A DNA stretch of 64,000 bases from Ulva prolifera (taxonomy: Eukaryota > Chlorophyta > Ulvophyceae > Ulvales > Ulvaceae): contig CM041203.1 in NCBI GenBank assembly GCA_023078555.1, forward strand, positions 3,701,981-3,765,980, in the 5' to 3' direction. Numbering within the stretch: position 1 is the first letter of the stretch; the number at the start of each line of letters is the position of its first letter. Shown in pieces: positions 47,455-60,400 of this stretch. The notes under the pieces are model-generated. The model was not told the origin of the DNA. It searched no databases and saw only the letters and a list, made by a program, of their open reading frames with translations. The position numbers and the translations under genes were made by a program.

Positions 47455-50400
47455 TCATGGTCCGAGCACACCAGACTTATCATGGTCCTCCAAGACTGTC
47501 TTCAGACCATCATGCTTGGGCCTGTCAGTAGGGTCCCGTGCAAGCATCAGTCTGAGCATGCCCTGCACATTGTCCAGCCGGACTGGTGCTACCTCATGAG
47601 GCAGCGGAACATCTGCGCTTGCTAAGGTGTGCAAGAGCTCGGCTTCTGATATGTCAGGCCGCCAGTATGGCCGCCGCTGCACGATCTCATATACCAGTAT
47701 ACCAAGTTGCCACACGTCAAACGGTCGGTCCATGCGGAGGCTCTCACCCCGCATGCGTGCGTCCGCAAGCTCTGGTACTGTCATGCGCAGCGGTACATAT
47801 GATGAGTCTGTGCCAGCCGCTGCACTGGAACAGTATTCCAGAAGGGTCCATCGGCGCTGTGTTCCCGTCAAGGTTTGCACAACATTAGACATGCATAAGT
47901 CGCGGACAACCTGGAAGCGCCGTCCCTGTTTTGAAACATGCTGCTCCAGTCGTCCAGAATACCATGGCATGCATGAGATTTATAGAGACAAGCTCGGTGG
48001 GCAAACATGATTCCAAAGAACGCACATCTGGCAGCAGCAACTTGCGCCCAGCAATTCATACTTCCATGCAACTCACAGCACACACACGCCACAACACGCA
48101 CATACAGGAAGCACAGCGGAGAAATTTTGGTTGCACACACCTTCTTGCGAATGTGAAAGGCAGATATCTGATAGTACAGTTGAATGCATATGAGGAACAC
48201 CTCAGCGCTGAGAGCCTTGTCGTCGTCACATCGAGCGATCGCATCTGGCACTGATGTGCATCTATCAACAAGAATGTGCGGAGGCAGCATCACACTGCAA
48301 TTGTTATGCCTGCATGCATCAGCCCCAGGTGAAGCAACTGCGCTGCACACACAGGTGATCCCAGCACATACACCTTGGCGAATTGAGATGTTGTGGCCAT
48401 CGTAGAATCAGAATTTGTGTCTGTGCGCAACACAGCAACACAGCAAGTGCAACACGAACGTTGCGACTGCGCGACCTGTCATTGGGGGAACAATTGAGAA
48501 ACATAAACCAGCGCAGCGCATCACCTGAATTCCATGCCATCATTGCAGCTGTTGACATTCGGCATGAAATCTGATACCCATTGCTTTTTGTACATCTTCC
48601 TCTGTCTAGAGTATCGGTTGTGCCTGGGGAAGAACATGGCTGTGGAGGTGACACCATGTGACGTCACCTCTGCGACCGCAGTGTTTATGCCGCTCCTGCA
48701 TCACACCAGCTGTGTCTGTCACCCATCATTCCAGAATTTTTGCATGACCATGCAGGATCTGGCCAAAAGCCGGCCTAACAACGATGTGGATCTTGAATAT
48801 GATAACTGCCCAGGACCAGATGTCACGGTATAGATTCGCAAATGCCAAATCGACAACCCGGTAGTCGGGGAAGCCATGAAGAGAATGATCGAGCAACACA
48901 GCCAGGTCATCGGGTGAACACTGCTGTTCAATTCACTTGACCAAAACTCACAGCCAGAGAATAGGGATGAACCGAGTCCACTAACACATCGGAAACAGCT
49001 TGGGAACAGAGCAAAGTTACCATACCGTATGCTCTCCTTATGGATGTGGTGCTGTGGTCCAATGGCACCATTCATCTCATCGCAGATCTTATTCAGCAGC
49101 CGCATGACGTCATCTACCGAGTCCCCCTCAAGCTCTATGTCACACCGACCTTTTTGTACCCCAGCCGTTGTGGCCGCTGTGCCTGCAGCGATAATGATTG
49201 GGTGAGGCGTTGGCGGCAAATCAGCAGATAGAGGTGAACTGAAGTAACAGTGTTCTTCACTGCAGATTCTATTGACATGCCATGCAGCATGAACAGCATC
49301 CAGAAACATGCGAGCATGGTATCCAGTGAGGTGGTGGTGACGGTGTAATGTGGGAATTCATGGGTGCGGACGCTCACAGTACATGACCAGTCGCAGCACG
49401 CTGCTGACCACATTGACTGTCGCGCCGTGAGAGGATGTCAAAGCGCAGGTTCTGAAGAAGATTGGCACAGCCGTGGGCACGCTTCACCAAGAGTGCCATG
49501 CAGTGCAACGTGTCCGCGGTAAGGGTGTCGTCATTTGCAGTAATCACAGGCTCAGGCGCGTCAACATAAGCGAACGTACTGCTTGCTAAAAGGCTTGAAC
49601 CGCCGGGGAACGCATGGGGAATTTCCGGCAATACAGATCCTTCTGTACTAACACATGATCCTTGCTTGTCAAACTGTATCTGCAATAACGTATTCAGGCT
49701 TGCGGTTCATTCGGCACACTACATACATACGTCATATAGGCGCAGAAGCTGATGTGCCCGTGTTCACCCTGACATGCAGTGCCGGCACATGCCAAGTGTC
49801 ACACCGCAGAGCCTGACTGTGGCGGCTGTGGTGATTGTGGAGGCTGTGTTGAATGGGGCGGCTTGCTGACACTAACTGGGACATCGGCTTGCTGTGTTCT
49901 CTCGGCCTTCGAGCCGGCACACAGTGCGCACACTGCCACCAACGCTCCCGCGCAGAGAACAGACGCAAGAGCCCAAGCGAAACCCCCTGCTTGATTCGTG
50001 AATATTTCGGAATTAGATGTGGACGGATGGACCAGCAGACCTCTCATTGCTTAAAAGTCCAGTCCTGACTCTCAAGCTGCCAGGGCGGATGTGCTCTTTT
50101 ACAGCCAGTGTGCGGGCCTCAACTTGGCCTGAACGCAAAACTGTTGTACAGGACCAGCCTCCTGCGCCTCAGAACCTCGGGACTACCATGTTGATCAGAA
50201 CTGAGGATTGAATACTCTCATGCTTTGGCATCTGGTGCCCTGTACCGAGAGAATGCGATTGCAGAGAACGAGTGACGTGTATGCCAATTTCATGTTCTGA
50301 TATGGTTTATGGTAGATGTGACATCAGAGACGAATCTTCTTTCTACTAGCTTGGCGGGGTATGTGTGACCGATGTATTTCGCCAGCAATTTGCCCCACGG

Positions 50401-51421
50401 TAATTCATTCTGCGTGCAGGCCGTGTACCTGCGCCTGATGCAACGTCGTGGCCACAGGCTAGAACAATACCATATGTGCGTACGTACGTGGCTCCGGTAG
50501 GAATAGATTGGAAAACAAATGTCCCGGGAAACGACGTGCTCTAGATACGGTGGTGAGAGGAAATCAGAAAAATTGAAAGGCTGCAGTCAAAATGATGCAA
50601 CAGAGTCAGTATGACGTACTAACTGTAGACGGTGACGAGGAAAGAAGTCGCCAAGAGCTGGAAGTAACTAAACAGCCCCTTGGCATTCAGGCTTGAATAA
50701 TCCGCAACATACTAGCACCTTTGTTGCAGATCAGATAATCTGCGTGCCACGCTCACTTGGGCTCAAGTTTTTGCGAGGTGTGACGCCAGAAACACATACT
50801 TTCAGTAGACTGCGTGCGTGGACATCTCCCGATCGCGCCCTTTGCGACACACCAAGACAGAAGTCGGGAGAATCTATGCGATAGGTGTACATTCCGCTTT
50901 CAAACGGGCGCATGGATGCTGCCAATCAGCTTGCAATGATTCGGGCACACGCAGTAACCCAAAGCATGTCTTGAGTGGATTCTGTTACCAACTGGATCTG
51001 TTGAGTGGTGCACAGTCGCGGCAGAACAACTTTCCGCAACGGCCGGACTGGGTGGCAAAATTGATCAACTGCAGATCAATTGGTCACTGATCGCATTCAT
51101 CAATTCGGGCTGAAGCGGTTTGTATACCTCCAAAGGGCCTTTGCTGGCATGGCGCAAGAGGTGTTCAAGCCACTGCACCAGCTCGACGTTCGAGTGTCGA
51201 GGCAAGCCGCAGCCAAAAACGAAAAGCAGCTTCGAAAGGATTGCGAAATGGCGGTTCAACGTATTCACAGACTGCGCCTGGACGATCAGGCTGCTCAACG
51301 CAAGACGTTGACGTGTAGAGCAGAAATTCATCGGGTACGGTCGTGGGTCTCTTTTACACGCACATACAAATGTGCTACAGAGGCCTTCATGTGGTTTTGT
51401 GCTGGTTGTACAGGCGGGCAC
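47455..51421 (-). CDS. PKE: membrane-anchored pseudokinase, array copy 5
   Basis: Most diverged copy. Exons on the minus strand: catalytic loop plus C-lobe in one exon 47925-47455; 48309-48141; N-lobe 48695-48525; juxtamembrane 49149-49026; TM exon about 50030 to 49800; and a membrane-proximal exon in 51421-51065. Membrane helix: GGFAWALASVLCAGALVAVC. Juxtamembrane: ICDEMNGAIGPQHHIHKESI. Kinase-like marks: VVRDLCMSNVV, TLLEYCSSAA (DFG becomes EYC), a degenerate TVPE, FDVWQLGILVYEI and RDPTDRP. Beta-3 is TAMFFPRHN, without Lys. The intron found after the PPE codon in the four other copies is missing, and the reading frame runs straight through. A different intron (47926-48140) splits the catalytic-loop exon instead. 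The region upstream may extend to about 52.2 kb, where an exon-like segment with VLMVVPVKYQTDQFA is followed by a consensus donor. Confidence 0.68.
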
Positions 51422-54400
51422 TTACTTTTGGTCTTGAGGACAGCTCACTTGCAAATCGCATCTGAGTTTTTTTATTTGCACATTGACATCATGTTCACAC
51501 AGGAACTCCTGCGGCAGGCACACAGCTCTGCCTCGGACTCTTGCTTCGCGGCCCGGCTCATCCTGGCACATCATGGTGCCAATCAGCCTTTACACTGGCC
51601 GGTGCATGAGACCTGGCACAAAATTTCAGGAGACTCTGTCTCTCTGCGAGGTTCTGATCTGCAAGGGCAAGGGAACAGCCACCCTGATGACGAGGCCACA
51701 TCTCACAATGAGCGGGGCAAACCTGAAAGTTCAAATAGCTCCTGGGAGTCATCTGCCAGTATCTGTCACAGTGTGACCCCACATGCTGTACTTGCTGGTT
51801 CAATGGCACAAACAGTTCAAGTGACCTGTAAGCACATCGATACACATACGCACATCAAGTCATGTCAATCGTGCGCCAAAGAAATTGCTGACTCATCGTG
51901 CGGTATGTGCGGTAACGTTGAAAGGAACGTGAACGTGAAAGGAACGTAAAAGGAACGTTGAACACCTGTGTTAACTGCCTTGCCATTGTTGTCTGCGCAA
52001 AATGCAAACACTCATCCAAATACAAACACTCACCAGGAAGCACATTACAGCCATGGTAGATGGCCACACTGTGGTTGATGATTTGCAAGCAGCGAATTGG
52101 TCGGTCTGGTACTTGACAGGCACTACCATGAGCACGCCGTCTGCAGGAAAGATTCTAATAGACCTGCTGTGTCCGCAAGAGCTACATCAACTTGTTCAGG
52201 GTATCAAGGTAGGCATCAACTGCAGCTTGATTCTGTCAGTGCGGCCCTGAGCCTGTGGTCAACAGCTCGTTTTATCAGCTTCCATGGCTGTACAGATTCG
52301 AGCAGCCATGCGCGCTTTCAACCTGCAGACACCAAGCCACAGCACAGCACACAGCGTAGGAGCTGGGGCATGGAGATGATTTTTTTGCTCAAGCAAAGGT
52401 TGCCAAATCCTATGAGCCTTTTGTTCAGCAGTCTGACTGTGTCGTTTGTAGGAGGGATTTGCATTAGCCAGATCAGCTAGCGGTACGGCAGCAGCTGCAG
52501 ACTATCTTAGTAACGTGACTCATGGCTTGCTATGCTTTCCTCGGCCTGGACGACTTCATGTGCAGCATGAAAGAGCCCTACCTTTTAGACAGATTTACCA
52601 TGAGACATGCTAGTCAATCAATGTCAATCAATCAATGGTCTGCACATGCTCTTATCCTGTTCCACATGGTTCATGCGATGTTCATTATCGCTGCAGAATT
52701 CAGCACCCATTGCCATGTTGGCATCAGATGTACAGATGAGGTCTTGGAATGCCGCACACAATTTCTGCAGAGATAACAGCCGAACACTGCTAGAATGGCA
52801 TTTACAAGAGCTTCAAGACTGCAGACATCACGCACATGGCGTTGGCAAAATGGAATGTGGAAAATGGTCAGGGCATGGGAGTGCAGGAAAGTACCACGTT
52901 CAAGCAGTCTATGCATGCCGTCTCAGGAGGTCTTGCAGTGCTCAAGCCACAGGAACACATCAAACGTGGACACATGACTTGACAGCGAGACGTGTGTGTT
53001 TGGAATTCTTTGGAACTAAGAATGGCTGTCCCAGCAGCAACTCTATATTTCTCAACAACGTATTCCGATTTCAGCGCACACAGTGCACAAGTTCAATGCG
53101 GGTTAATGCATGGTGCATGCTGGTCAATCACCAGGTTGTACCTCAACTTCTGCAAGAACAAGCGCCACCACTGCATGCATCAATCTGTTCTAGGCAGGCA
53201 AAGAGTGCTGCCACCCGCTGTGACTGGTAGCCCATTGTCGCCATCTTCATCTGGCAAGCCAGTGGAGTCGGAACACACCGCAGGTGTCCCAACAACAGCC
53301 CAGGCTCCCCAAGCGCAGCTACATGGCGGCCGCTTCCACAAAAGCTATTCGGGGGCCATCTCCCATCATCGGCGCACACGAGTGGTGTCGGGAACGATGC
53401 CCGAGAAATCCGTAGACTATGGTGGTACGTGGTGTATGGGGAATTGCGGCGGCGAAAAACTCAGCACACACGATGATCTTTCGGTGGGGTCGGGACCCTT
53501 TGCGCTGTATCCGGGGGCACACATGCATGAGTAATGTCTCTGGGAGCTGTTCGTGTGGCTTCAAACAGCGGAGGGCTTCAAGCATCGAACGAGCGGGAGC
53601 GGAACAGCATACATGGCAGGACACAACCAGCCGCTGAGACAATGTAACAGTGCGCTGGGACCGCGCGCGGGGAATCTCGGCCCGCATGCAAGAGGTCAAT
53701 CTGGAGATTGTGAGTTCACACAGCAGCCGGCATCGCCACGATTCGCCTGCGGGGTAGCGAGCAGGTATTTCAGCCGCAGGTGCTCCACATGCGGCCACTG
53801 ATGCTCAACAGCATGGTCATCTCCACATTCATCATGCCGGTTCTTGTCTCTTTCTTATCAAAGCAAGACCACTAGGCGTTCGAAACAGCAGATAGCGATT
53901 CAGCTGAGTTCGTTCGCTATGTATCTGCATGATAAATGGTGTATCGGTGCTGCAGTCTGTTGTTACAGCCCCCCGTGTTATTCTCCCAGCGCTGTGGTCA
54001 CCACGCCACCCTCGCTAGTGTACAGTCACGTCCAAAAACCAATCATGAGCATCAAGACAGCAGCAAAATCGCTACGAAGCGTCAATGATTGTTATCTTGT
54101 GATACTCTGCCTTCGTGGCGAAAGTTTATATGCCTCGTGGGGCCTCTGTGGCGTCGCCTGACCGTTGAGCGGCAGCATTGCTCAATGGCACGTCGATGTT
54201 GGCAGTGCAGCTTCAAACGAACATTTGAATTTTGTTTAACGCGAGCCTGGCCTTCACGCATCAGGAGATCGGTCTGCATGCTGTAGATACGTACAAGTGC
54301 ACTGCATACGACTGCGCTGTCATGACCCGTCCTGTCACAGCCAGCGAAAGAGATAGCAGTTACTGATCGATCACCAGGAGGAACCAAAAGATCGATGAGG

Positions 54401-57010
54401 TGTGATAAGCTTTGGCGCGAGAGTGCATGGTCATGACTTACACAATCACCACGACTACATTGTGCGAGCCCAGTGCAATCTAGACTCCTCTGAGTCCACT
54501 CTCCAATAAATTCACCATGTGATCGAAGACTACTTGATCCTCGGCTATCGTAGCAGATCTGTCATTCACGAGGGGCTGCACAGCTGGCCTTGCACCGCTC
54601 GATGGTCCCTCCACTACAGCTGGGCGTGACACTGATACGTCTGATTTAAACTTGTTTTCATACCATTTTGTTGCTTGTGCCGATGTGTTCGGCAGTTTCC
54701 GCGTTGTTCCTCCTCGAGTACGAAATGCCCGAGTGTGTTGTTGACATCATTACACCGCAGACGAGCAGCGACAGCGTTCCTACGCTAGTCTGTAGTCCAA
54801 CAAATATCATCACAAGATACAGCATCTTCAACGCTCTGAGGCTCGAGACGTCAGTCTCGAAGATCTACCGCGATGGTGAGGTCCGGCAACGCAGTAACAA
54901 TCGAATGGGCCATGGTATCTACACGCTCGTCAGCTTCCAAGCCAATGACATTTGCTTGGAGGAACGAGAGCAATTTTTGGTTGTTTTGCTGCTGTCTTGA
55001 TGCTCATGAATGGTTTTTGGACGTGACTGCACGCTAGCGAGGGTGGCGTGGTGACCACAGCGCTGGGAGAATATCTCGGATCCGCCCTGGCTCGGGTCGG
55101 CCCAGTCATGGGTCACTTGAAGCAATACAAACGGGCAGACGTCTTGACATTGAGCCGCTCGCTATATCGCTAAGCATGTACCATCTTATATGTCTTGAGA
55201 ACGGCCCTGCGTCGAAAAGACGCTGTTTCGTGTCCTCCCGTGGCAGTGAGCCGCTCGGAAGCGTGTGGCTGTCAGGATCAGCGGTACTGACTACATCAAA
55301 TTACGCGCCAGACGCGCCACGCCAGCCAGCGCCACGCATCATAGCATACTTGGATAGTGTTGACCGTTCTCTCAAGTGGCTAGGTGGCTTGGAGTCAGGC
55401 GCGTGGTGGCGTTTCAAACGCTTCCGCTTCAATGTGCTGCGAAACACAGCCCGTGGCGCTCAGGTCGTCGACAATATGTACCTAAACGACTTCATACAGA
55501 CTATATATTGCCCATGTATTCTTCATACATACATTGTACTCGTTTATTGGCTGGTAACAATAACATAGACGTCCAGATCGCCTGTTGCAGTGAGGTTCCC
55601 GGTGCTGTAAATCACAAGAACCTCGCTGGCCAAGCCCTCTGCTACGATTCTATTAGACTGCTATATATCATTACTTGTTATAAATCTATTCTCGTTGTCC
55701 GCGGACGTGTATTCCGGACTATGAACCCCGTGACCCGCGACTGGCAACATGGCTAGAGGGGCTCAAAGTATCGCGCCGTCTGCAGTCACGCGGGCACCCC
55801 TTCACGTCACGGGCGTAATAATACAGCCCCTGATACGTGTCGTGATGGGCATCACGTCGAGTAGATGCCCATAATCGCGTCATAGCCTCAGTTCTGACAA
55901 GTGACCCGAGCCAGGGCGGATCCGAGATAACACGGGGGGTTCCAGCCTGCCTGCAGTGTTACCCCTTGAAGCCGGGTGTCGGTGGCATCCTGTTCGTCAG
56001 GGCAAATGCAGAAATGCCGATGCTCTTCTGCTATGGCATGATGGCCAGTCAATCTGTTGACAAGTATGTTTTTCCTGCTCAGGACATGGAGTGGGCAGGG
56101 GAGGGCAGGCCACCGTAGGGCTGCAAGTTTGCACATGTACAGTTTGTGTGTGTGCTCGCAGCTACCCTGCAGCAAAGTATCCGTGTGGACACTGTTTCTT
56201 GCCGCCTTTATCCTTGTAACACGGTGTCGTGCTGGGCTTTCTCAGTCGGTCCCATATGCCCTCTAGGGCACCGGCTCTAGGTCCATAACGATCACGCCGG
56301 AAAAATCAAAGCGGACTGTTTGTGCTCTCGATGATCCTGCAGGGTTCTGCAGGGTCGGTTATCTAGTCGACTGTGACAATTGTCTGGCTCCATGTAGCTG
56401 ATTGCCGGCATGCATGGTGCACTCAACGAAGCCTGTTCATGAATCGCTGTGCGTATCCTGGACGGATAAATGAGGCTTGTGAAAGCACGGTCATTGTAGC
56501 GATCTGGCACAGTAACGCTGGAACTGTGATAATTTTGGACCTGGTGTGGGGCGACAACACGCCGTGTGCACAGCGCCACATTTGTGTACTTTCACTTTCG
56601 CACAATCTCCGACAGCCTGACGATAGAAAAGACTGTGCTAGACGTAAACATGTATACTGATCAAATGGATAGACCTTGTGGGAGTTGCTACATGCAGCTG
56701 TACCCTTGTCTGCATCAGTTTCTCGTCTGAAGTTTGCTCTGCAGAAGCCTTCCATGTTGCGACGAGTTACCAGTTTTCCGATCGACGAGTCTGATCTCAT
56801 ATGCGGTGATGCGTCTGGGCTCACATCGTCGGGCGGGTGCGAAACGTTGTTACACAAACGCAGTGCCGTGAAACTGTCAACGCGATCGGCCTGCGCGCCT
56901 TGAGCAGTGGGCGACGTTCTCCGTAATTAATATTTCCCCACATTTCGTGCCGATGCTGGAGATCCGTTCCATGGATTTTACAGCTTGCTCATGCGCGCTC
57001 GCATTCTTGC
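51422..57010. other. Long stretch without a supported gene; possible 5' exons of PKE
   Basis: A minus-strand segment at about 52200-52035 (IRIFPADGVLMVV, PVKYQTDQFAACKSS) ends at a good donor and could be an N-terminal exon of PKE. From about 53 to 57 kb I see only short unrelated frames, for example 54668-55000 and 55176-55568 (+), without family patterns. Tandemly related GAAAGGAACGT units lie at 51916-51963 and TCAATCAATG units at 52612-52638. Confidence 0.3.
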
Positions 57011-57410
57011 GTGGCTCTCAGCGAGCACAGTGACGCGCAATGTGATTTGCGCAGGTCAAACGTTAGGCCCGATAGTGCGCCCGAGGAGAGACGCATCTTG
57101 AATGACGTGAAGAACGCGGATGCGAAGCTGTGGGGAATTCGAGGCTGTGTCAGCAAAGACAGCGGCAAGGGCTCAGATCAAGGAAGTGGCCCAGGCATCC
57201 ACGGACGACAGCAGAGTGTCCTTGAGAAATGCCCTGACAAACGCACTGATCTTGTTCAGCAGGCTTCGGGTGTATCAGCTTTGGCCGAAGTGGCCTCAAT
57301 TCCTTCATCCCAAGGTTGTGTAACCTCGCCAAGAGTGTCCAGTATGGTTAAGCGGGTAGTGGAGGCCACTGGACATGGGCTAGAACAGCTGCTGGGACAA
57401 GAGAACAGCA

Positions 57411-60400
57411 TTGGCCCGGCACCTGTGTGGACAACATCCAGCCTTGCCGTGCGGCCGACCTCAAGGTGAGGATCTGCAGCATAATGTGTCAGTGATCATT
57501 CTCTCATTCAGCAATGTGCGTAGACCGCTTGTGAGTGCCTGGACAGCTCTCGTGATGCAGCTGTTGTGGTGCAGCTGCGTCCTGGAGACTTACCGTCGAT
57601 CTTACAAAGATGTGCAGCTGTGCTTGACATTCAGCTCGCCTGATCACTCACCCACCCTCGTGACTGTGCACCACTCGCAGAGCCCGACCGCAGACTTCCG
57701 TGTACTCGGTGTTGCCGACATCCAGAAGACCTCAGAGGCCTGCACACATGTCATAGCCTTTCCAGAGCACAAGCAGCAGCTTCTCCGCTTTGTGCGTGTG
57801 CAGCTCCGATACTGCCATGGGCCCCGTGTTCATGGTGTGTGCAAGCATGAAGTGACTACCGTCTCTCTCCAGGGAATTCCAACCATTCGCCGTTCTGTAC
57901 ACAGCGTCAATCGACGCGTGCGTCGCTGCGGAATCCAAGTCAGCAGCGCGCTGCGCACTCCACCAGTGCCAGGCTGCCGCCGTAAGCGCAGCAGCTTGTG
58001 GGCTACTCGGGGTAGCCCCTCCCCTGGCAACACACGGGACCGATCCGGACTTGCACAGTGCTGGGGTATGGCAGAAGCAGATCCAGTGATCCTGCGAGAT
58101 GGACAGAGTGCAGCAGATGAGCACCAGCTGGACGTCAGCAATCTGACACCGCGGCAGGAGTCTGCCTTAGATAGCAACGCAACCCCACCAGCCTGCACAG
58201 CAACACCAGCTTTTCGTACCCCAGTGTCGTACCTCCGACCATATGAAACAGTTACACCCAAACGGCCGGAGTTGTCTCCTCAAAAGGGACCTCCATCAGC
58301 TCCGTTGCTGCCCGGCGCACTGGTTTGTCGCAATGTGCCAACTTTGCCAGCTGATGCGATCTGTGACACTGGAACCAAGGTCGCTTGCGAGGTTACTGCC
58401 GTAGCAGATGTCGTCAAGCCATGTACGCCCGCGCCTCCTCCGCCGCCACCCCCCCTGCCTGGACGCGCACATAAGACGGAGCCCGCACCAGCACCACCCG
58501 TGCCGCCGCCACCGCCACCTGGCGTGACCAAGAAGGTGATCGGGGCGCCACCACCGCCACCCCCTCCGCCATTGCGGAAAGGTCCCAATGTCAATGCCCG
58601 GCCAGCACCCATTGGTCAGGCAGCTGCGCAGTGTGCTGACACTGGTCCAGCGCCAACAAAAAAGACTGTCAGGTTGTTCTGGAAAAAAATGGCAGACCCC
58701 GTCCGGGCTGAGCAGCCTACAGTCTGGTCCGATATGGCATCGCTGCCTGTGTGCTCTCCTCGCGCTCATGTGCCCAATGCAATGACAGCATGAATAACGT
58801 CATGGCAGGCTCCTCGTGCAAACAAGGGCTGCTGCAGTTTGTTTATTGTGCATTGTGCGCATCGGTGTTGTATCCCAGCTCTCTGTGGTGCGGTAGCTGC
58901 ATTACTGCAATTGTGGCGGAGTTGTCACTGATGCCGCCATGTGTTTGTGTGTCACTTACAAGAACAATGTCAGACAACTTCAAACTATAAGGTAAGCCGG
59001 TCTACAGGTAAATATTGACTTTTCCGAGCTTGAGGAGCAGTTTGCGGCGAAGGCTGTGGTGAGCAAGCCCGCCCATGAGAGCCCTATCAAGCTTGTTGCA
59101 GGGCCAGGTCCAGCCGCCAGTGTTCTAGATATGGACCGTGCCCGGAATGTAGGAGTGCTGATGCGCAGCCTCAAGATGGATGTACAAGCCATACAGGCGG
59201 TGCTGTACTCATCACTGTCCCTTGAAGCTGGGAATGAGAGGCGCCTGGAGGAGTTTGAGATTGTGGGAATTCTTGGCGCATTCCCGAGCGCAGCAGAGGC
59301 AACGAAGCTGCAAGGCATCGGGTGAGCATTCACTTCTCTTGCCGGCGGTTCCTTCATGTAATGGGTGCTACAGCCTGAACATTGAGTTTTTCTCGGTCGT
59401 TTGCCTCGGACCGGCTGTTTTCATGTGGGGCCGTGCTCATCTCCTAGCCCTGCAATGCTTCACTGGAGTGTCGAAACTGATCAATCCGCTTCCTGTGTGA
59501 AACTCCGCATTCTTCGGCCACTGTATGTAGAAATGCACGTTGCTGCAGCATCGGGATGGTTTGGTATGGTGGCCGAGGGATGTACATGTTTTCAAATGTG
59601 CAGGGATCGCCGGCCCACGAAAGAGGAACTCTTCCTGTTGCAATTGCTGGCTGCGCCAACGTTGAAGCAGATGCTTGTGGCTGCGAAGCATATGCGGGCT
59701 GCGGAGGCGGCAATTGCCACTGTACGTGCTGATGTGAGCACAATCGCACATGCATGCTCAGACGTCCAGAATTCCGAGACACTACGGAAGGTCCTGCGGT
59801 ACACGCTGAGCATGGGTAACTTTCTGAACTCCGGCAGCAAGGATGCTTGTGCTGCTGCCTTTCATGTCGAGGACCTTCTGAAGCTCAGAGAAGTCAAAGG
59901 CTCTGGCTCCACCCCTGGCTGCAAGTCCCTGCTCCATTTCCTTGCCAAGCAGCTTCTGCAGGTGTGTGCCCCGCTGCTCGTCCCTTCCGTCCCTTCTTTG
60001 ATTTTAGTTTGTCAACCAGCTACCATGTTTCTGTATGACAATTGATATGTGTCTCTTGGCAGGAATTTCAAGCCACTAATAGCAGAGACGCGGGCGCAAC
60101 CCCTCCAAAGCCTGGCTTAGATGTAGCAGCCGCTATCAGTGCCATCCGGTCTGAACTGGCCGGGTGTGGGCCGGCCAGCAAGATAGACATCGCGTCAACA
60201 AGGAACAGTATTGCAGACGCAACCGCTTCGTTGAGCCAGGTGCTTTTTGAGTCATGCGTTATGGAGCATGGTGAGCCGTCCGGAGCCCGTCCATGTCGGA
60301 TTCGCAGTCCAGGCGTGGAGATGCTGTGACGACTGCGTGCATGCATACATGCATGTTATATGCACTTGCCCGATCTGATCATCTGCGCCACAGACAATGG

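Noticed and set aside
51916-51963. Short GAAAGGAACGT repeats considered as a CRISPR-like array
   Set aside because: The units are about 11-15 bases, imperfect, and without unique spacers. It is simple tandem duplication in a eukaryotic genome.
53000-53800. Possible sixth pseudokinase copy upstream of PKE
   Set aside because: No kinase motifs (DxWxLG, RD-x-x-x-N, PPE) are present in any minus-strand frame here. At most it is N-terminal sequence of PKE.
58280-58612. Glycine-rich minus-strand frame
   Set aside because: It is the reverse complement of the polyproline FH1 region of the formin (Pro codons read as Gly).
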